Shown here: positions 8,505 to 16,862 of the stretch, in pieces
Position numbering within the stretch: the first letter of the stretch is position 1
How the letters are laid out: the number at the start of each line of letters is the position of its first letter
Assembly (NCBI GenBank): GCA_021784715.1
Contig: JAJYHP010000091.1
Span: forward strand, 1-49,801
Origin: a bacterium
GTDB lineage: Bacteria > Eremiobacterota > Eremiobacteria > Baltobacterales > Baltobacteraceae
Length of the DNA stretch: 49,801 nt
Direction of reading: 5' to 3'
Notes under the pieces: model-generated
What the model was told of the DNA's origin: nothing
Database searches by the model: none
What the model saw: the letters and a program-made list of their open reading frames with translations, nothing else
Position numbers and translations under genes: made by a program

Positions 8505-8688
8505 CGTCGCTGCCCTGAAAACGTACCCAGAGAAGCGCGAGCACCCCAAGCACTGCATATAGAATCGTGTGCTTGTAATTGTGCATCGGGCTGTGCCCGA
8601 AGATCAGCGTCGAGTGAAAGGTACCGGTCCAGCTGAGAACCGCGAGAATAAAAAAGAGCACCGCGACGAGTAATCCAAGAACCTTCAC
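8488..8688 (-). CDS. Small two-helix membrane protein
   Basis: 66 residues with two hydrophobic segments: about residues 3-21 (VLGLLVAVLFFILAVLSWT) and about 43-60 (TILYAVLGVLALLWVRF), separated by a polar turn with HSPMHNYKH. No family recognised. GTG 8688 is chosen over ATG 8706 because it makes a GTGA overlap with the uppP stop and has AAAGGA 8 nt upstream; the gene is evidently co-transcribed with uppP. Its 3' end overlaps the converging methyltransferase-like gene by 17 nt. Function unknown; a role linked to undecaprenyl phosphate recycling is only an inference from position. Confidence 0.65.
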   Translation of the reverse strand: MKVLGLLVAVLFFILAVLSWTGTFHSTLIFGHSPMHNYKHTILYAVLGVLALLWVRFQGSDATSSR

Positions 8689-9554
8689 GAGATAATTCCT
8701 TTCCATGCGAGGATGCTGCCGAGAAGCCCGAGCAGCAGACAGTACCATCCGAACGGCCGTAAGTCGTTCGAGCGGAAATAACGGGTGAGGAACGCGACCG
8801 AGAAATAGGCGGCGACCGCCGACACCATGCCGCCGAGCACCGACTCCACCAGCGCAACGTGCGCGCCGGCTCGGAAGAGATCGGGAACCTTCAAGAGCGA
8901 TGCCGCAACGATCACCGGCGTTGCCAGCATAAAGGAGTAACGCGCGGCGTCGGCATGATCGAGATCGCAGAGCAGGCCGGTTACCATCGAGGCCCCCGAG
9001 CGCGAGATACCCGGCAGCAATGCGAAGGACTGACCGACCCCGACGAGCACCGCCTGAAACCACGAAAGGCGCGCGAGTGGACGATCCGCGCGATGTTCGA
9101 CGGCGAGTTGGCGTCGACGTAACGCTTCACCCAAAAACATTACCGCGCCGTTGACGATGAGGAAGAGCGATGCGAGCAGCGCGCTCGCAAAGAGCGCCCG
9201 CACCGTTTTCTCCAGCAACAAGCCGAGAATCCCCACCGGGATCGTTCCGACCACCAAGAGCCAGCCGAGCCGTTCGTGTGGATCGTCGCTGAGGCGGCCG
9301 CGAATGATGCTTCGAATCAACGCCGTGACGATCAGCCACCACTCCCGGCGATAGAACAGCACTAAAGCGAGTGCCGTTCCCAAGTGCAGGGTGACGACAA
9401 AAGGGAGAAAGGTCGGGTCGCTCCGATGGATATTCGTCCAGTGAAAGAGCGCTGGGACGAGAATCGTATGCCCGAGACTGGAGACCGGAAAGAGCTCGGT
9501 CGTGCCCTGTAAGAGCGCGAGAATCAATGCCTGAAAGAGTGTCACGCGCCCCAC
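8685..9554 (-). CDS. uppP: Undecaprenyl-diphosphatase
   Basis: 289 residues with about eight hydrophobic segments, normal for UppP/BacA. It dephosphorylates undecaprenyl pyrophosphate to regenerate the lipid carrier for peptidoglycan and other envelope polymers, and can give bacitracin resistance. The two hallmark motifs are present: LLQGTTELFPVSSLGH near residues 14-29 and LLPGISRSG near residues 178-186, the latter being the phosphate-binding region. GTG 9554 and GTG 9545 are both possible starts; neither has a strong RBS. Its start is about 90 nt from the divergent PilZ gene if that begins at 9644. Confidence 0.95.
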   Translation of the reverse strand: MGRVTLFQALILALLQGTTELFPVSSLGHTILVPALFHWTNIHRSDPTFLPFVVTLHLGTALALVLFYRREWWLIVTALIRSIIRGRLSDDPHERLGWLLVVGTIPVGILGLLLEKTVRALFASALLASLFLIVNGAVMFLGEALRRRQLAVEHRADRPLARLSWFQAVLVGVGQSFALLPGISRSGASMVTGLLCDLDHADAARYSFMLATPVIVAASLLKVPDLFRAGAHVALVESVLGGMVSAVAAYFSVAFLTRYFRSNDLRPFGWYCLLLGLLGSILAWKGIIS

Positions 9555-9643
9555 AGTACGCCAAGGCTTTCGGTGCGGCCTTTAACGAGTCGTTACAGAG
9601 CGCCCGGCAGGATTGCCGGTCCTCTCGGCCAAGGCCCAACAAC

Positions 9644-10042
9644 GTGGAATCCGGTACGAGCGAGAGCGACCGATTGGAGATCGAGAGCGAACAGAGCCGC
9701 CGCTTCGAGCGAGTCGGCGATATGCTCCTCGTTTCGTATAGTATCGGCGACGATTTTGCCCCGGAATTTACGGAAACCTACGACATCGCGCTCGGCGGAA
9801 TGGCGATGCTCACCAATGCAGAGCTCCTCAAGGATGCTCCGGTCTCCATTCAACTCGAATTACGTGGAGATGCGACACCGGTGCTCCGCCTTCGTGGGGT
9901 CGTTCGTTGGTCGCGCTTCGACTCGATGCTGCAGCGCTATCGCACCGGCATCTCGTTCCTCGAACTCGACGAGATGACGCGGCGCCACCTTCAGCGATAT
10001 ATCGACACGCTCAACCTGCTGCGCGATATGGGGATGATCTAA
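9644..10042 (+). CDS. PilZ-domain c-di-GMP-binding protein
   Basis: About 132 residues. The PilZ signature is visible: an Arg-rich element QSRRFERV near residue 20, then TYDIALGGMAM (equivalent of the D/NxSxxG motif) and VVRWSRFDSMLQRYRTGISFLEL in the beta barrel. The protein would bind c-di-GMP and pass the signal to a partner. It is a stand-alone PilZ with a C-terminal helix (LQRYIDTLNLLRDMG). The frame is open to an ATG at 9527, but that would overlap the divergent uppP start; GTG 9644 with AAGG upstream is preferred. With the HD-GYP and EAL proteins it suggests active c-di-GMP signalling. Confidence 0.75.
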   Translation: MESGTSESDRLEIESEQSRRFERVGDMLLVSYSIGDDFAPEFTETYDIALGGMAMLTNAELLKDAPVSIQLELRGDATPVLRLRGVVRWSRFDSMLQRYRTGISFLELDEMTRRHLQRYIDTLNLLRDMGMI

Positions 10043-10074
10043 ACCCCGCACCGGTACGCTTTCGTTCGATGGCG

Positions 10075-10130
10075 CCTACTCGGCGTGACAGTAGCCTACT
10101 CGGCGTGACAGTAGCCTACTCGGCGTGACA
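10075..10130. repeat. Tandem 20-nt repeat, unit CCTACTCGGCGTGACAGTAG
   Basis: Two full units (10075-10094, 10095-10114) and a third partial one. The end of each unit (CTACT...AGTAG) is self-complementary, so every unit can form a small hairpin. The core CGGCGTGACA recurs without the flanks at 10328-10337 and 10350-10359, giving five copies in 285 nt. It starts about 30 nt after the PilZ stop. It could act as transcript-end structure or a protein-binding array. Confidence 0.85.
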
Positions 10131-10172
10131 ACTGCATCGCCCCCGCTGCATCGACCCCGCTCGCGTGCATTG

Positions 10173-10703
10173 CGGCTGCGGCGATCGCGGCGAGCGTTTA
10201 GCGAGCGGCGAGGACCCTGACCTTGCTTGTCCGAGCCGCGAAGCGTCTAGCGAGTCGCGATTGACGCAGCTGCGATGCGCGCCCCAGGATCGGCGCGCGC
10301 CTCGATACGGCCCTTGCAGCGCCAACTCGGCGTGACAGTAGCACCAACCCGGCGTGACAGCAGCATCGCCCCCGCGCACAGCGCGGCTGCGGCGATCGCG
10401 GCGAGCGTTTAGCGAGCGGCGAGGACCCTGACCTTGCTTGTCCGAGCCGCGAAGCGTCTAGCGAGTCGCGATTGCCGCAGCTGCGATGCAAGCGCGGGAA
10501 GCCGCGGTGCAGCCGCGGTGCAACCGCAGTGCCAACGCGACGCAGCCGCAATGCAGCTTCGGCATAACACGAGCGCCAACTCAGCCCTCCTGCAGCGCGG
10601 CTGCGGCGATCGCGGCGAGCGTTTAGCGAGCGGCGAGGACCCTGACCTTGCTTGTCCGAGCCGCGAAGCGTCTAGCGAGTCGCGATTGCCGCAGCTGCGA
10701 TGC
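10173..10703. repeat. Three-copy 106-nt direct repeat in a non-coding stretch
   Basis: Near-identical 106-nt units lie at 10173-10278, 10384-10489 and 10598-10703, spaced 211 and 214 nt. Copies 2 and 3 are identical; copy 1 differs at one position (GATTGACGC versus GATTGCCGC). After copies 2 and 3 a further GCAAGCGCGGG is shared. Each unit contains inverted elements, for example CGCGA..TCGCG around AGCGTCTAGCGAG. The whole gap 10043-10753 has no credible gene. It separates the PilZ gene from tonB, which converges on it. Open frames across it are repeats of one another and look spurious. Confidence 0.9.
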
Positions 10704-10753
10704 AAGCGCGGGCAGCCGCAATGCAGCCGCCGTGCAGTGGCAGTGCAAACGCG

Positions 10754-11380
10754 CTACCAAGCTTGAAACTTCACCCGGAAAAGCATCGTCCCGGCGACAT
10801 CGCGGCAGTTTTGCGTCGCCGGCGCATACGCGGCATTCTTCGCCATCTGCAGCGCAAGCACGTCGAGCGCTGCGTTCCCGCTACTGCTCTGAATCGTCGC
10901 ATCGGTGAACGCTCCTCGCGCATCGATCGAAACCGCGATCGTGCTCGTTCCGGTCGTGCGCTGCGCGCGCGTCGCCGGGTCGATCGGCGGAGCGGTCGGT
11001 TCGACGAGAATACGGGGCGGCGTGCTGCGCGCGAGACAAGCGAGCGCAGGAGTCGGCGAGGGGCGCGGAGTCGGCGGCGGGCGCGGTGACGCGGGCGGCG
11101 GCGCGGCGGCAAGGTGCCCCGGGCCCCGATGCTTCGTCGGCGTCGCGATGACGGCGTGGGTTTGCGGCCGCGGGCTCGGGGGCGGCGTCGGCGGCGGCGT
11201 GGGCGGAGCGGGGGTATGCCGTGCGATCGTTAACGGCTGAACGAGCGCGCGAACCGTGATGCGCGCCACGCCGGAGCGAAGATCGAGCCGATGATGTTGG
11301 AAGAAAAATGCCGCTAGAACGTGCAGGGCGAGCGATAGCGCGAGCGCCCACCAGAGGTAACGGCTCCCTCTTACCCGCAC
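10754..11380 (-). CDS. tonB: TonB-like energy transducer (first paralogue)
   Basis: 208 residues from GTG 11380. N-terminal transmembrane anchor (about residues 9-28, YLWWALALSLALHVLAAFFF, with the His typical of TonB anchors). Then a proline-rich periplasmic linker (about 55-130; PTPPPTPPPSPRP and similar). Then a TonB C-terminal domain (about 140-208) with TSTIAVSIDARGAFTDATIQ and an AAYAPATQNC...TMLFRVKFQ ending. It would carry proton-motive energy from ExbB/ExbD to outer-membrane receptors. A terminator at 11402-11428 separates it from the exb-tonB operon, so it is probably expressed independently. Two TonBs suggest different receptor classes or a TolA-like role. Confidence 0.85.
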   Translation of the reverse strand: MRVRGSRYLWWALALSLALHVLAAFFFQHHRLDLRSGVARITVRALVQPLTIARHTPAPPTPPPTPPPSPRPQTHAVIATPTKHRGPGHLAAAPPPASPRPPPTPRPSPTPALACLARSTPPRILVEPTAPPIDPATRAQRTTGTSTIAVSIDARGAFTDATIQSSSGNAALDVLALQMAKNAAYAPATQNCRDVAGTMLFRVKFQAW

Positions 11381-11401
11381 GCTCGTCGCCCCATGAAAAC
11401 G

Positions 11402-11428
11402 AAAAAGACGCTCACGCGAGCGTCTTTT
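11402..11428 (-). terminator. Rho-independent terminator after the exbB-exbD-exbD-tonB operon
   Basis: A perfect 11-bp stem (AAAAGACGCTC / GAGCGTCTTTT, 11403-11413 with 11418-11428) and a 4-nt loop. On the minus strand it is followed by a T-rich run (TTTTTCGTTTT). It lies 22 nt beyond the stop of the second tonB and just before the first tonB, so it ends the upstream operon. Confidence 0.85.
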
Positions 11429-11449
11429 CGCCGAAGGCCATCGATTGCC

Positions 11450-12196
11450 TTAGTCGGGCTGGAACTGTGCATCGAAGATATACTGCGATGCGACCGGTTT
11501 GCAGTTCACGATCTTCGGATAGTAGGTGGTATCGCGCGCAGCGCGTTTCGCCTCCCGATCGATCGCGAAATTGCCGCTCGATTGCACGAGCTTCACCGAG
11601 ATCACCGATCCGGTCGCGCTCAACGTCACCACGACCGGAACGTCGGCGGAGCCGAATCCGGCGTCTTGCGCCGATGACGGATAGTTCGGCGCCGAGACCT
11701 GGTTGACGGTTGCATCCTTGAACGGAACGGAGCAAGCGGGAGCCTGCGTCGGCGGGGCGGTCGGCGAGGGCGAGGCGGTGCCCTGCCCGGTCGGAACGCC
11801 ACTCTCCGTGCCGGTCTTAGCATTGTTGTTGGTGATGCTCGGGCCGCTGCCCGTGTTATGGCTCTTCACCAAATTCACTTTGAGCCTCGGCTGCTGCGGT
11901 GTCTGCTTCGGCGGCGGCGTCGCCTGCGTCGGCGGCGGCGTCGGCGTCGGCGGAGGGGTCGGCGTCGGCGGAGGCGGAGTCGGCACCTTGATCGGCGCCT
12001 TCTTCGCTACCGAGACCTTATCGACTTTCGTACTCTCGTGCGGCTTCTCGAGGTTCGGGAAGAACGGTGTCGAGATCGCATGAAGCAATAGCGCCGCGAT
12101 CAGCGCGATCCAGAGGAAATTCGGAACTTTCTCGCCGGTGGTTAAGAACGGCGACTTCTTCTTATCGTCGGGTTGCGGTGGTTTCTGTACGGCCAT
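11450..12196 (-). CDS. tonB: TonB-like energy transducer (second paralogue, in exb operon)
   Basis: 248 residues. A cytoplasmic lysine-rich start, one membrane anchor (about residues 27-46, FLWIALIAALLLHAISTPFF), a Lys/Pro spacer (about 65-105, many PTPPPTPTPPP units), an Asn/Ser/Thr-rich region, and a TonB C-terminal domain (about 160-248) with NYPSSAQDAGFGSADVPVVV and an YYPKIVNCKPVASQYIFDAQF ending. It is the energy-transfer partner of the ExbB/ExbD proteins encoded just upstream. It begins 3 nt after the exbD stop, with AAGGAG inside the end of exbD. The cysteines in VPF-type and VNC segments (A-C-S-V-P-F and I-V-N-C) also occur in the first paralogue and could form a disulphide. Confidence 0.9.
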   Translation of the reverse strand: MAVQKPPQPDDKKKSPFLTTGEKVPNFLWIALIAALLLHAISTPFFPNLEKPHESTKVDKVSVAKKAPIKVPTPPPPTPTPPPTPTPPPTQATPPPKQTPQQPRLKVNLVKSHNTGSGPSITNNNAKTGTESGVPTGQGTASPSPTAPPTQAPACSVPFKDATVNQVSAPNYPSSAQDAGFGSADVPVVVTLSATGSVISVKLVQSSGNFAIDREAKRAARDTTYYPKIVNCKPVASQYIFDAQFQPD

Positions 12197-12199
12197 CGG

Positions 12200-12625
12200 T
12201 TACTGCGTCACTCCTTGCGGCGTGCCTTGTACGTGATTGGCCAGCCCGAAATAGGTCAAACCAACCGATTTCGCGGCATCCATCACCTGAAGAATCGTCC
12301 CGAAGTGTGCCTTCGGATTCCCCTTGATGATGACATCTTTCAGGTGCCCGCCGACCGCGTCTTCGAGCGATTGGAAGGCGGCCTTGGCGCCCTGAATCGG
12401 CATCGTGTTCGAGCCGATCTGGATTTGATTCTTGGCATCGACGATAACGACGATCTGCGACGGCGAGACTTTATCTTTATTGTACGCCGTAGGAAGCGGC
12501 GGTTCTTTGGTAACCGACGCGAGGATGATGAAGATGATGAGCAGGACCAACAGCACGTCCGTGAACGGCGTAATGTTGATCGTCGACATCACCTCTTCTT
12601 CACCACCTGAGGTTGAAACGGCCAC
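12200..12625 (-). CDS. exbD: ExbD/TolR-family proton channel subunit (second copy)
   Basis: 141 residues. Short cytoplasmic start, one transmembrane helix carrying the ExbD signature NITPFTDVLLVLLIIFIIL (with the proton-path Asp), and a periplasmic domain. It forms the ExbB-ExbD motor that powers TonB. GTG 12625 has GGGGGA 8 nt upstream. It follows the other exbD after 17 nt. Paired, non-identical ExbD genes are often seen in TonB systems with heteromeric subunits; whether both join one complex is not shown here. Confidence 0.92.
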   Translation of the reverse strand: MAVSTSGGEEEVMSTINITPFTDVLLVLLIIFIILASVTKEPPLPTAYNKDKVSPSQIVVIVDAKNQIQIGSNTMPIQGAKAAFQSLEDAVGGHLKDVIIKGNPKAHFGTILQVMDAAKSVGLTYFGLANHVQGTPQGVTQ

Positions 12626-12642
12626 GGATTAATCCCCCACGC

Positions 12643-13053
12643 TTACGATGTAACGAAGCCCACGTTCTCGTCGCCGGCCCGTTTGGCGGCATCGAGGATG
12701 CGGATGATGACGCCGTAGGGCGCCTTAATATCCGAGGTCAACGAGATCTTTTTCTTACCGCGCTTTTTAATCGTATCGTACATGACGCGGTAGATGCCCT
12801 TGGTGTCGGTCTTCGTCGAATCGACGTAGATCACACCCTTATCGTTGACGATAATCTGGATGTCGTTCTTGTTTTTCGATGCCGTACTCTGAGCATTGTT
12901 CGAGTTCGGCAACTGCTTTTCGAAGCCGGGCGGAGTAACCAAGGCGGCAAGGATCATAAAAATGATCAAAAGCACCAACAAGACATCGGTGAACGGCGTG
13001 ATGTTGATCTCCGCCATTACCTCTTCGTCGCCGCGCGCCGAAAGTAGACTCAC
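12643..13053 (-). CDS. exbD: ExbD/TolR-family proton channel subunit (first copy)
   Basis: 136 residues, with the same layout as its neighbour: E-E-V-M-A-E-I-NITPFTDVLLVLLIIFMIL in the membrane helix, then a lysine-rich periplasmic domain (about residues 45-136). It diverges strongly from the second copy after the helix, so it is not a recent duplicate. GTG 13053 is preceded by GGAGGA at 6 nt. It follows exbB after 18 nt. Confidence 0.92.
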   Translation of the reverse strand: MSLLSARGDEEVMAEINITPFTDVLLVLLIIFMILAALVTPPGFEKQLPNSNNAQSTASKNKNDIQIIVNDKGVIYVDSTKTDTKGIYRVMYDTIKKRGKKKISLTSDIKAPYGVIIRILDAAKRAGDENVGFVTS

Positions 13054-13071
13054 GTCATTCCTCCAGTGCGC

Positions 13072-13734
13072 TTACTTCTGCGTGGGCTGATAGAGATCCG
13101 TAGGAATCGCAGCGCCGGTGTTGTGGAAGTGCAGCATCTCGGCAAGCTGGTTTGCCGCAACGATCATCTCTTGGTTGTAATTCTTGATGCGCGTCTTAAA
13201 GAAGTTAAAGAAGATGACGGCGATGATTGCCACCACGAGACCGCTGAAGGTCGTGACGAGTGCTTCGGAGACGCCGGCTGCGACGACCGCCGGGCTCGAA
13301 TTGCCTTTGAGCGCGATCGACTGGAAGGCCTTGATGATACCCAGAACGGTACCGGCGAGACCGACGAACGGCGCGATAACGGCGATCGTGCCGATGATGC
13401 CGAGATTGCGTTCGAGATCGTTGAGGTGCTCCATGAGCGCGATCGAGAGCGCATCGGTGATATCGGCGCGGTTCTTATCGCCGCGCTGAAGCCCGAAACG
13501 AAGGATGCGCGGAAGCATGCCCTTCTGGCTGTCGCAATACTTGATCGCTCCGGCGAGATCGTTCGCGGCGACTTTTTTACCGATCTCTTTGAGCAACGAC
13601 TTCGTATCGCCGTGCTGGGCACTGAAATAGAGAAAACGCTCGATGACGATCCAAACGACCGCAATCGAGAGCAGGAGCAGGACGACCATGTCGACCCCGC
13701 CCTGTTTCATCACACTGATAAATCCGTCAAACAC
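13072..13734 (-). CDS. exbB: ExbB/MotA/TolQ-family proton channel protein
   Basis: 220 residues with three membrane segments (about residues 17-37, 112-137 and 150-180). The family core GLAGTVLGIIKAFQSIA and a Thr/Ser-containing TTFSGLVVAIIAVIFFNFF in the third helix line the proton channel. It is the first gene of exbB-exbD-exbD-tonB. GTG 13734 has GGGGAGG 12 nt upstream, slightly long spacing. ExbB is favoured over TolQ because tonB follows and there are no tolB/pal genes nearby. Confidence 0.93.
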   Translation of the reverse strand: MFDGFISVMKQGGVDMVVLLLLSIAVVWIVIERFLYFSAQHGDTKSLLKEIGKKVAANDLAGAIKYCDSQKGMLPRILRFGLQRGDKNRADITDALSIALMEHLNDLERNLGIIGTIAVIAPFVGLAGTVLGIIKAFQSIALKGNSSPAVVAAGVSEALVTTFSGLVVAIIAVIFFNFFKTRIKNYNQEMIVAANQLAEMLHFHNTGAAIPTDLYQPTQK

Positions 13735-13878
13735 GAGTTGTTCGAGCCTCCCCTTCCGGGTGTATTAAGTGAAGCAAAACCTCTGGTAGAAACGTTTCGG
13801 CGGGTCTCCCCGCCGCTCCAGGGCGGTACTTTGGCCGCCCCGGGATAGAGTCCTGTCCGCTCTTCAGTAGAGCTTGCG
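13735..13878 (-). other. Gap with two GC hairpins between the TPR gene and exbB
   Basis: 144 nt between the end of the TPR gene and exbB. It holds two stem-loops: CGGCGGG-TCTC-CCCGCCG (13798-13815, perfect 7 bp) and GGGCGG...CCGCCC (13821-13840). No U-run follows either, so they are not canonical intrinsic terminators. They could mark a Rho-dependent or processed end of the rho operon. A promoter for exbB must be near, but I see no clear -35/-10 pair. Confidence 0.4.
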
Positions 13879-15201
13879 TTAACCGCCGAGATGCTTCAAA
13901 AAGTTCTGAATTTGCTGTACGAGCGAGGCATTTTTCCCCGCCTTTGCTATCGCGAGCGCTTTTAGGAGCTTCGCTTTCGCTCGGTCGGTAAGGTCGGCTC
14001 GGTGGTACACCGCCCCGACACCGGCCTCCCCGACGCCGCTCGCAAAGAGCGCCTCGGGGTCGTTCGGGTCGATCGCGAGCGCCTTCTTGGCGTACTTCCG
14101 GACGCGGTTGTAGTCGGGCGACTTGGTCTGAAGGATGACGAAGGCGGCCTGGGTGTACGCGGTTTCGGCCATCTTCGGGTCCCCGGCTGCGGCAGCCTTA
14201 TCGAGCGCGGCGAGAGCTTCGACCGGCTTCATCGCCTTCGCCGCGGCGACGCCCTGTTGAAGGTAGAAGGCTCCGACGAACTGCGCCCCTGTGTCTCCCT
14301 TAGGATCGAGCGTCTTGAGCTCGGCGAGCATCGCATTGGAGTTCGCCGAATCGCCGGTCTGCAGATACGCTTGTAGAAGGTGACCATCGATCGCCACTTT
14401 CGTCGCCGTCGGTGTGCTCTTTTGCGCGAAGAGCATCCCGCGCGCTTTCTGGAATGATGCGATGCTCTGCGCGTACTGTTTCATGCCGAACTGTGCGACG
14501 CCGAGCGCGTAGAGCGAATTCGGGCTGGAATCGAGTGCATAGGCTTTCTGCGCGTACAGTAACGACCGATCGGGATCGGCGGAAGCCTGTTGCACCGAAA
14601 GGGCAGCATACGATTGCGCGGCAGCTTCCTTAAATGGTGCGCCGATCGTCGCGACTTTATCGAAGGCCTGGACCGCCGATGCATAATCCGACGTGAAGTA
14701 GTCGGCGATGCCGAGGTACTGCAATGCAAGCGCGTTACCGGGATGGGCGAGAAGATAGGAGCCGACGGCCTGTTTGGCATCTGCATATTTTCCGGCGTGA
14801 ACGAGGCCGTCGATATGTGCTAACGCACCGTTGGCGATCGGTTCGCCCGAACGCACGATGCTCTTCCCGAATTTGAGCGTGTAATCGTAATAGGCCTGAA
14901 CCGGTTTTTGCCCGCGCCGCGCCGGAGTATAGGTGGAGCTCTTGGCGATCTCAAGTGCTGCGGCAACATCGCCTTTATTGGTCGTACGAATAACCTTCAC
15001 GACGTGGAAGCTTCCGTCGGGAAAGACCTCCACTTGCAAGACGACAAGCCCGGGGCCCGCCCACGGCGTCGTGGTCGTCCCTTGTTTGATGAGCTTGGCG
15101 GGAACGAACTCGTTTGCATACTGCGCGCGTGCAGGCAGCGTTCCCAGTGCGGCGATGGCTGCGAAGGCGAGAGTAACGGCGGCGAGCCGAAGGCGTTTCA
15201 T
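13879..15201 (-). CDS. Secreted TonB-C-like/TPR repeat protein
   Basis: 440 residues. Signal peptide (about 1-26, MKRLRLAAVTLAFAAIAALG ending ARAQ). Residues about 50-115 resemble a TonB C-terminal domain: VVLQVEVFPDGSFHVVKVIR, then SSTYTPARRGQKPVQAYYDY. From about 125 to the end come helical TPR-like repeats (LALQYLGIADYFTSDYASAV, SLYALGVAQFGMKQYAQSIA, KALAIDPNDPEALFASGVGEA). It is probably periplasmic and scaffolds protein contacts. It has TAGGAG 5 nt before ATG 15201 and follows aroF by 8 nt. Just downstream lie exbB-exbD-exbD-tonB, so a link to the TonB machinery is plausible but inferred. Confidence 0.7.
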   Translation of the reverse strand: MKRLRLAAVTLAFAAIAALGTLPARAQYANEFVPAKLIKQGTTTTPWAGPGLVVLQVEVFPDGSFHVVKVIRTTNKGDVAAALEIAKSSTYTPARRGQKPVQAYYDYTLKFGKSIVRSGEPIANGALAHIDGLVHAGKYADAKQAVGSYLLAHPGNALALQYLGIADYFTSDYASAVQAFDKVATIGAPFKEAAAQSYAALSVQQASADPDRSLLYAQKAYALDSSPNSLYALGVAQFGMKQYAQSIASFQKARGMLFAQKSTPTATKVAIDGHLLQAYLQTGDSANSNAMLAELKTLDPKGDTGAQFVGAFYLQQGVAAAKAMKPVEALAALDKAAAAGDPKMAETAYTQAAFVILQTKSPDYNRVRKYAKKALAIDPNDPEALFASGVGEAGVGAVYHRADLTDRAKAKLLKALAIAKAGKNASLVQQIQNFLKHLGG

Positions 15202-15209
15202 GCGTGCTC

Positions 15210-16100
15210 CTATAATGGCGGCGTTGCGTTGAGAGATCCGGCAAAGTGCTTCGGCAAGCGTCGGCCCACCGCAGCGGCGACCGCCGGCATGCTTTCCATT
15301 AACGATTCAAACTCTGCAAACGTCAGCGACTGCATCCCATCGGAGACCGCCGAGGCAGGGTCGGGGTGCACTTCGACCATGATCCCGGCAGCGCCCGCCG
15401 CCACTGCGGCGAGCCCCATCGGCGCGACCAGGCCGGCGATACCCGTCCCGTGCGAGGGGTCGACGATCGTCGGTAGATGCGTCCGGCTCGCAAGCAGCGG
15501 AACGACCGCAAGGTCGAGCAGGTTGCGCGTCGATGGGTCGAAGCTTCGAACCCCGCGCTCGCAGAGAACGATCCGTTCGTTGCCGGTGAGGGCGACGTAT
15601 TCGGCGGCCAGGAGCCACTCGTCTACCGTCGCTGCAAGCCCCCGCTTCAGCAGCACCGGTTTGCCGGTCTCGCCGACCGCCCGCAGCAAGGCGGTGTTCT
15701 GCATGTTGCGAGCGCCGATCTGCAGCATATCGGCGCGTTCGGCGACCGCCTCGGCGTCGCGCGGGTCGAGAACCTCGGTAACGACGGCGAGTCCGTAAAG
15801 ATCGGCCGCCTCGCGCATCATCGTCAGTCCATCGCGGCCCAGCCCCTGAAAGGAGTAGGGCGAGGTGCGCGGCTTGTACGCCCCACCCCGGAGAATGTTG
15901 GCGCCGGCGCGGGCGACTGCGGCCGCGGTCGCGAGGATCTGCTCGCGGCTCTCAACGGCACAGGGGCCGGCGCAGATCGCCAATTCCTCGCCGCCGAAAC
16001 TCGGGCCGCCGGGTCGAAGCGAGACGATGCTGCGCCGTTCGCGAGCATCGACATGGACCAACCGCAGATCGCGCGAGGATGGCAGCGGGTGAGCGTTCAT
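15210..16100 (-). CDS. aroF: 3-deoxy-7-phosphoheptulonate synthase (DAHP synthase, type I-beta)
   Basis: 296 residues. It condenses phosphoenolpyruvate and erythrose-4-phosphate in the first step of the shikimate pathway. Motifs of the Bacillus-like I-beta/KDO8P-related subfamily are seen: [66 protein letters not shown] and [11 protein letters not shown]. No ACT-like or chorismate-mutase regulatory domain is attached, so no feedback module is visible. ATG 16100 overlaps the rlu stop as ATGA. The neighbouring RluB-type enzyme and rho give no metabolic clue; this looks like a housekeeping operon. Confidence 0.95.
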   Translation of the reverse strand: MNAHPLPSSRDLRLVHVDARERRSIVSLRPGGPSFGGEELAICAGPCAVESREQILATAAAVARAGANILRGGAYKPRTSPYSFQGLGRDGLTMMREAADLYGLAVVTEVLDPRDAEAVAERADMLQIGARNMQNTALLRAVGETGKPVLLKRGLAATVDEWLLAAEYVALTGNERIVLCERGVRSFDPSTRNLLDLAVVPLLASRTHLPTIVDPSHGTGIAGLVAPMGLAAVAAGAAGIMVEVHPDPASAVSDGMQSLTFAEFESLMESMPAVAAAVGRRLPKHFAGSLNATPPL

Positions 16101-16846
16101 TCCCGAGATGCTACCACGCGGTCGGCGGCTGCGGGGGGTTGAGAGGTCGCACGGGCAAGTTCGGCGATCTCACGCGAACTCAACGGGCGGACCCGTCCCG
16201 AAGCAAGCGAGCCTAGCTCGATCGGGCCGAAACGAAGCCGTCGCAGTTCGAGAACCGGGTGTCCGAGTGCGGCGAACATCTCGCGCACCTGCCGGTTGCG
16301 CCCCTCGTGAATCGTGAGATCGACGAGACTTCGTAACGAGGCCGAGGAGACGATCCGCAGTTTTGCGCCCGCTGCCCGGAAGCTCGGGGTACGGACGCCG
16401 GCGCGCAGCTCTTCGATCTGTTCGGGTGTGAGCTCGCCGCGGATCGTCGCGCGATAGGTCTTCTCGACGCCGAAGCGCGGGTGGAGCAGCCGGTGGATCA
16501 GGTCGCCGTCGTTGCTAAGAAGAAGGAGCCCCGAGGTATCGTAATCGAGGCGTCCGGCGGGAACGACGCGCGGGAGATCGCGCGGCAAAAGATCGACGAT
16601 CGTGCGTCGCCCTTCGGGATCGGAGAGCGTCGTCACCACGCCCACCGGTTTATTCATCGCGAGATAGACGTACCGTTGCGCGAGCGCGGGCTTTCCGTCG
16701 CACAGAATACGGTCATCGGGCCCGACAAGACTGCCGAGTTCGCGAACGACGTGTCCGTTCACGCTCACGCGTCCGGCGAGAATGAGTTCGTCTGCGGCGC
16801 GGCGCGATGCGACCCCCGCGCGCGCGAGCGCGCGGTTGAGTCGCAT
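16097..16846 (-). CDS. RluB/RsuA-family pseudouridine synthase
   Basis: 249 residues. N-terminal S4 RNA-binding domain (about 1-60: [20 protein letters not shown], then [14 protein letters not shown]). Catalytic domain with [33 protein letters not shown] (catalytic Asp in RLDYDT) and a C-terminal [20 protein letters not shown]. It isomerises uridine in rRNA; RluB/RluE versus RsuA specificity is not resolved. ATG 16846 is the only good start and lies 16 nt after the rho stop. The stop overlaps aroF. Confidence 0.92.
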   Translation of the reverse strand: MRLNRALARAGVASRRAADELILAGRVSVNGHVVRELGSLVGPDDRILCDGKPALAQRYVYLAMNKPVGVVTTLSDPEGRRTIVDLLPRDLPRVVPAGRLDYDTSGLLLLSNDGDLIHRLLHPRFGVEKTYRATIRGELTPEQIEELRAGVRTPSFRAAGAKLRIVSSASLRSLVDLTIHEGRNRQVREMFAALGHPVLELRRLRFGPIELGSLASGRVRPLSSREIAELARATSQPPAAADRVVASRE

Positions 16847-16862
16847 CTGCGCGGCGTCGCGC

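Noticed and set aside
10075..10703. CRISPR array.
   Set aside because: Repeat units of 20 and 106 nt with intervals that themselves share sequence and are not uniform 30-40 nt spacers; no cas genes.
10116..10705. Open frames on both strands across the repeat block.
   Set aside because: They are translations of the same repeat, lack RBS, and change with repeat copy.
13798..13840. Intrinsic terminator between the TPR gene and exbB.
   Set aside because: Stable stems but no U-run on either strand.
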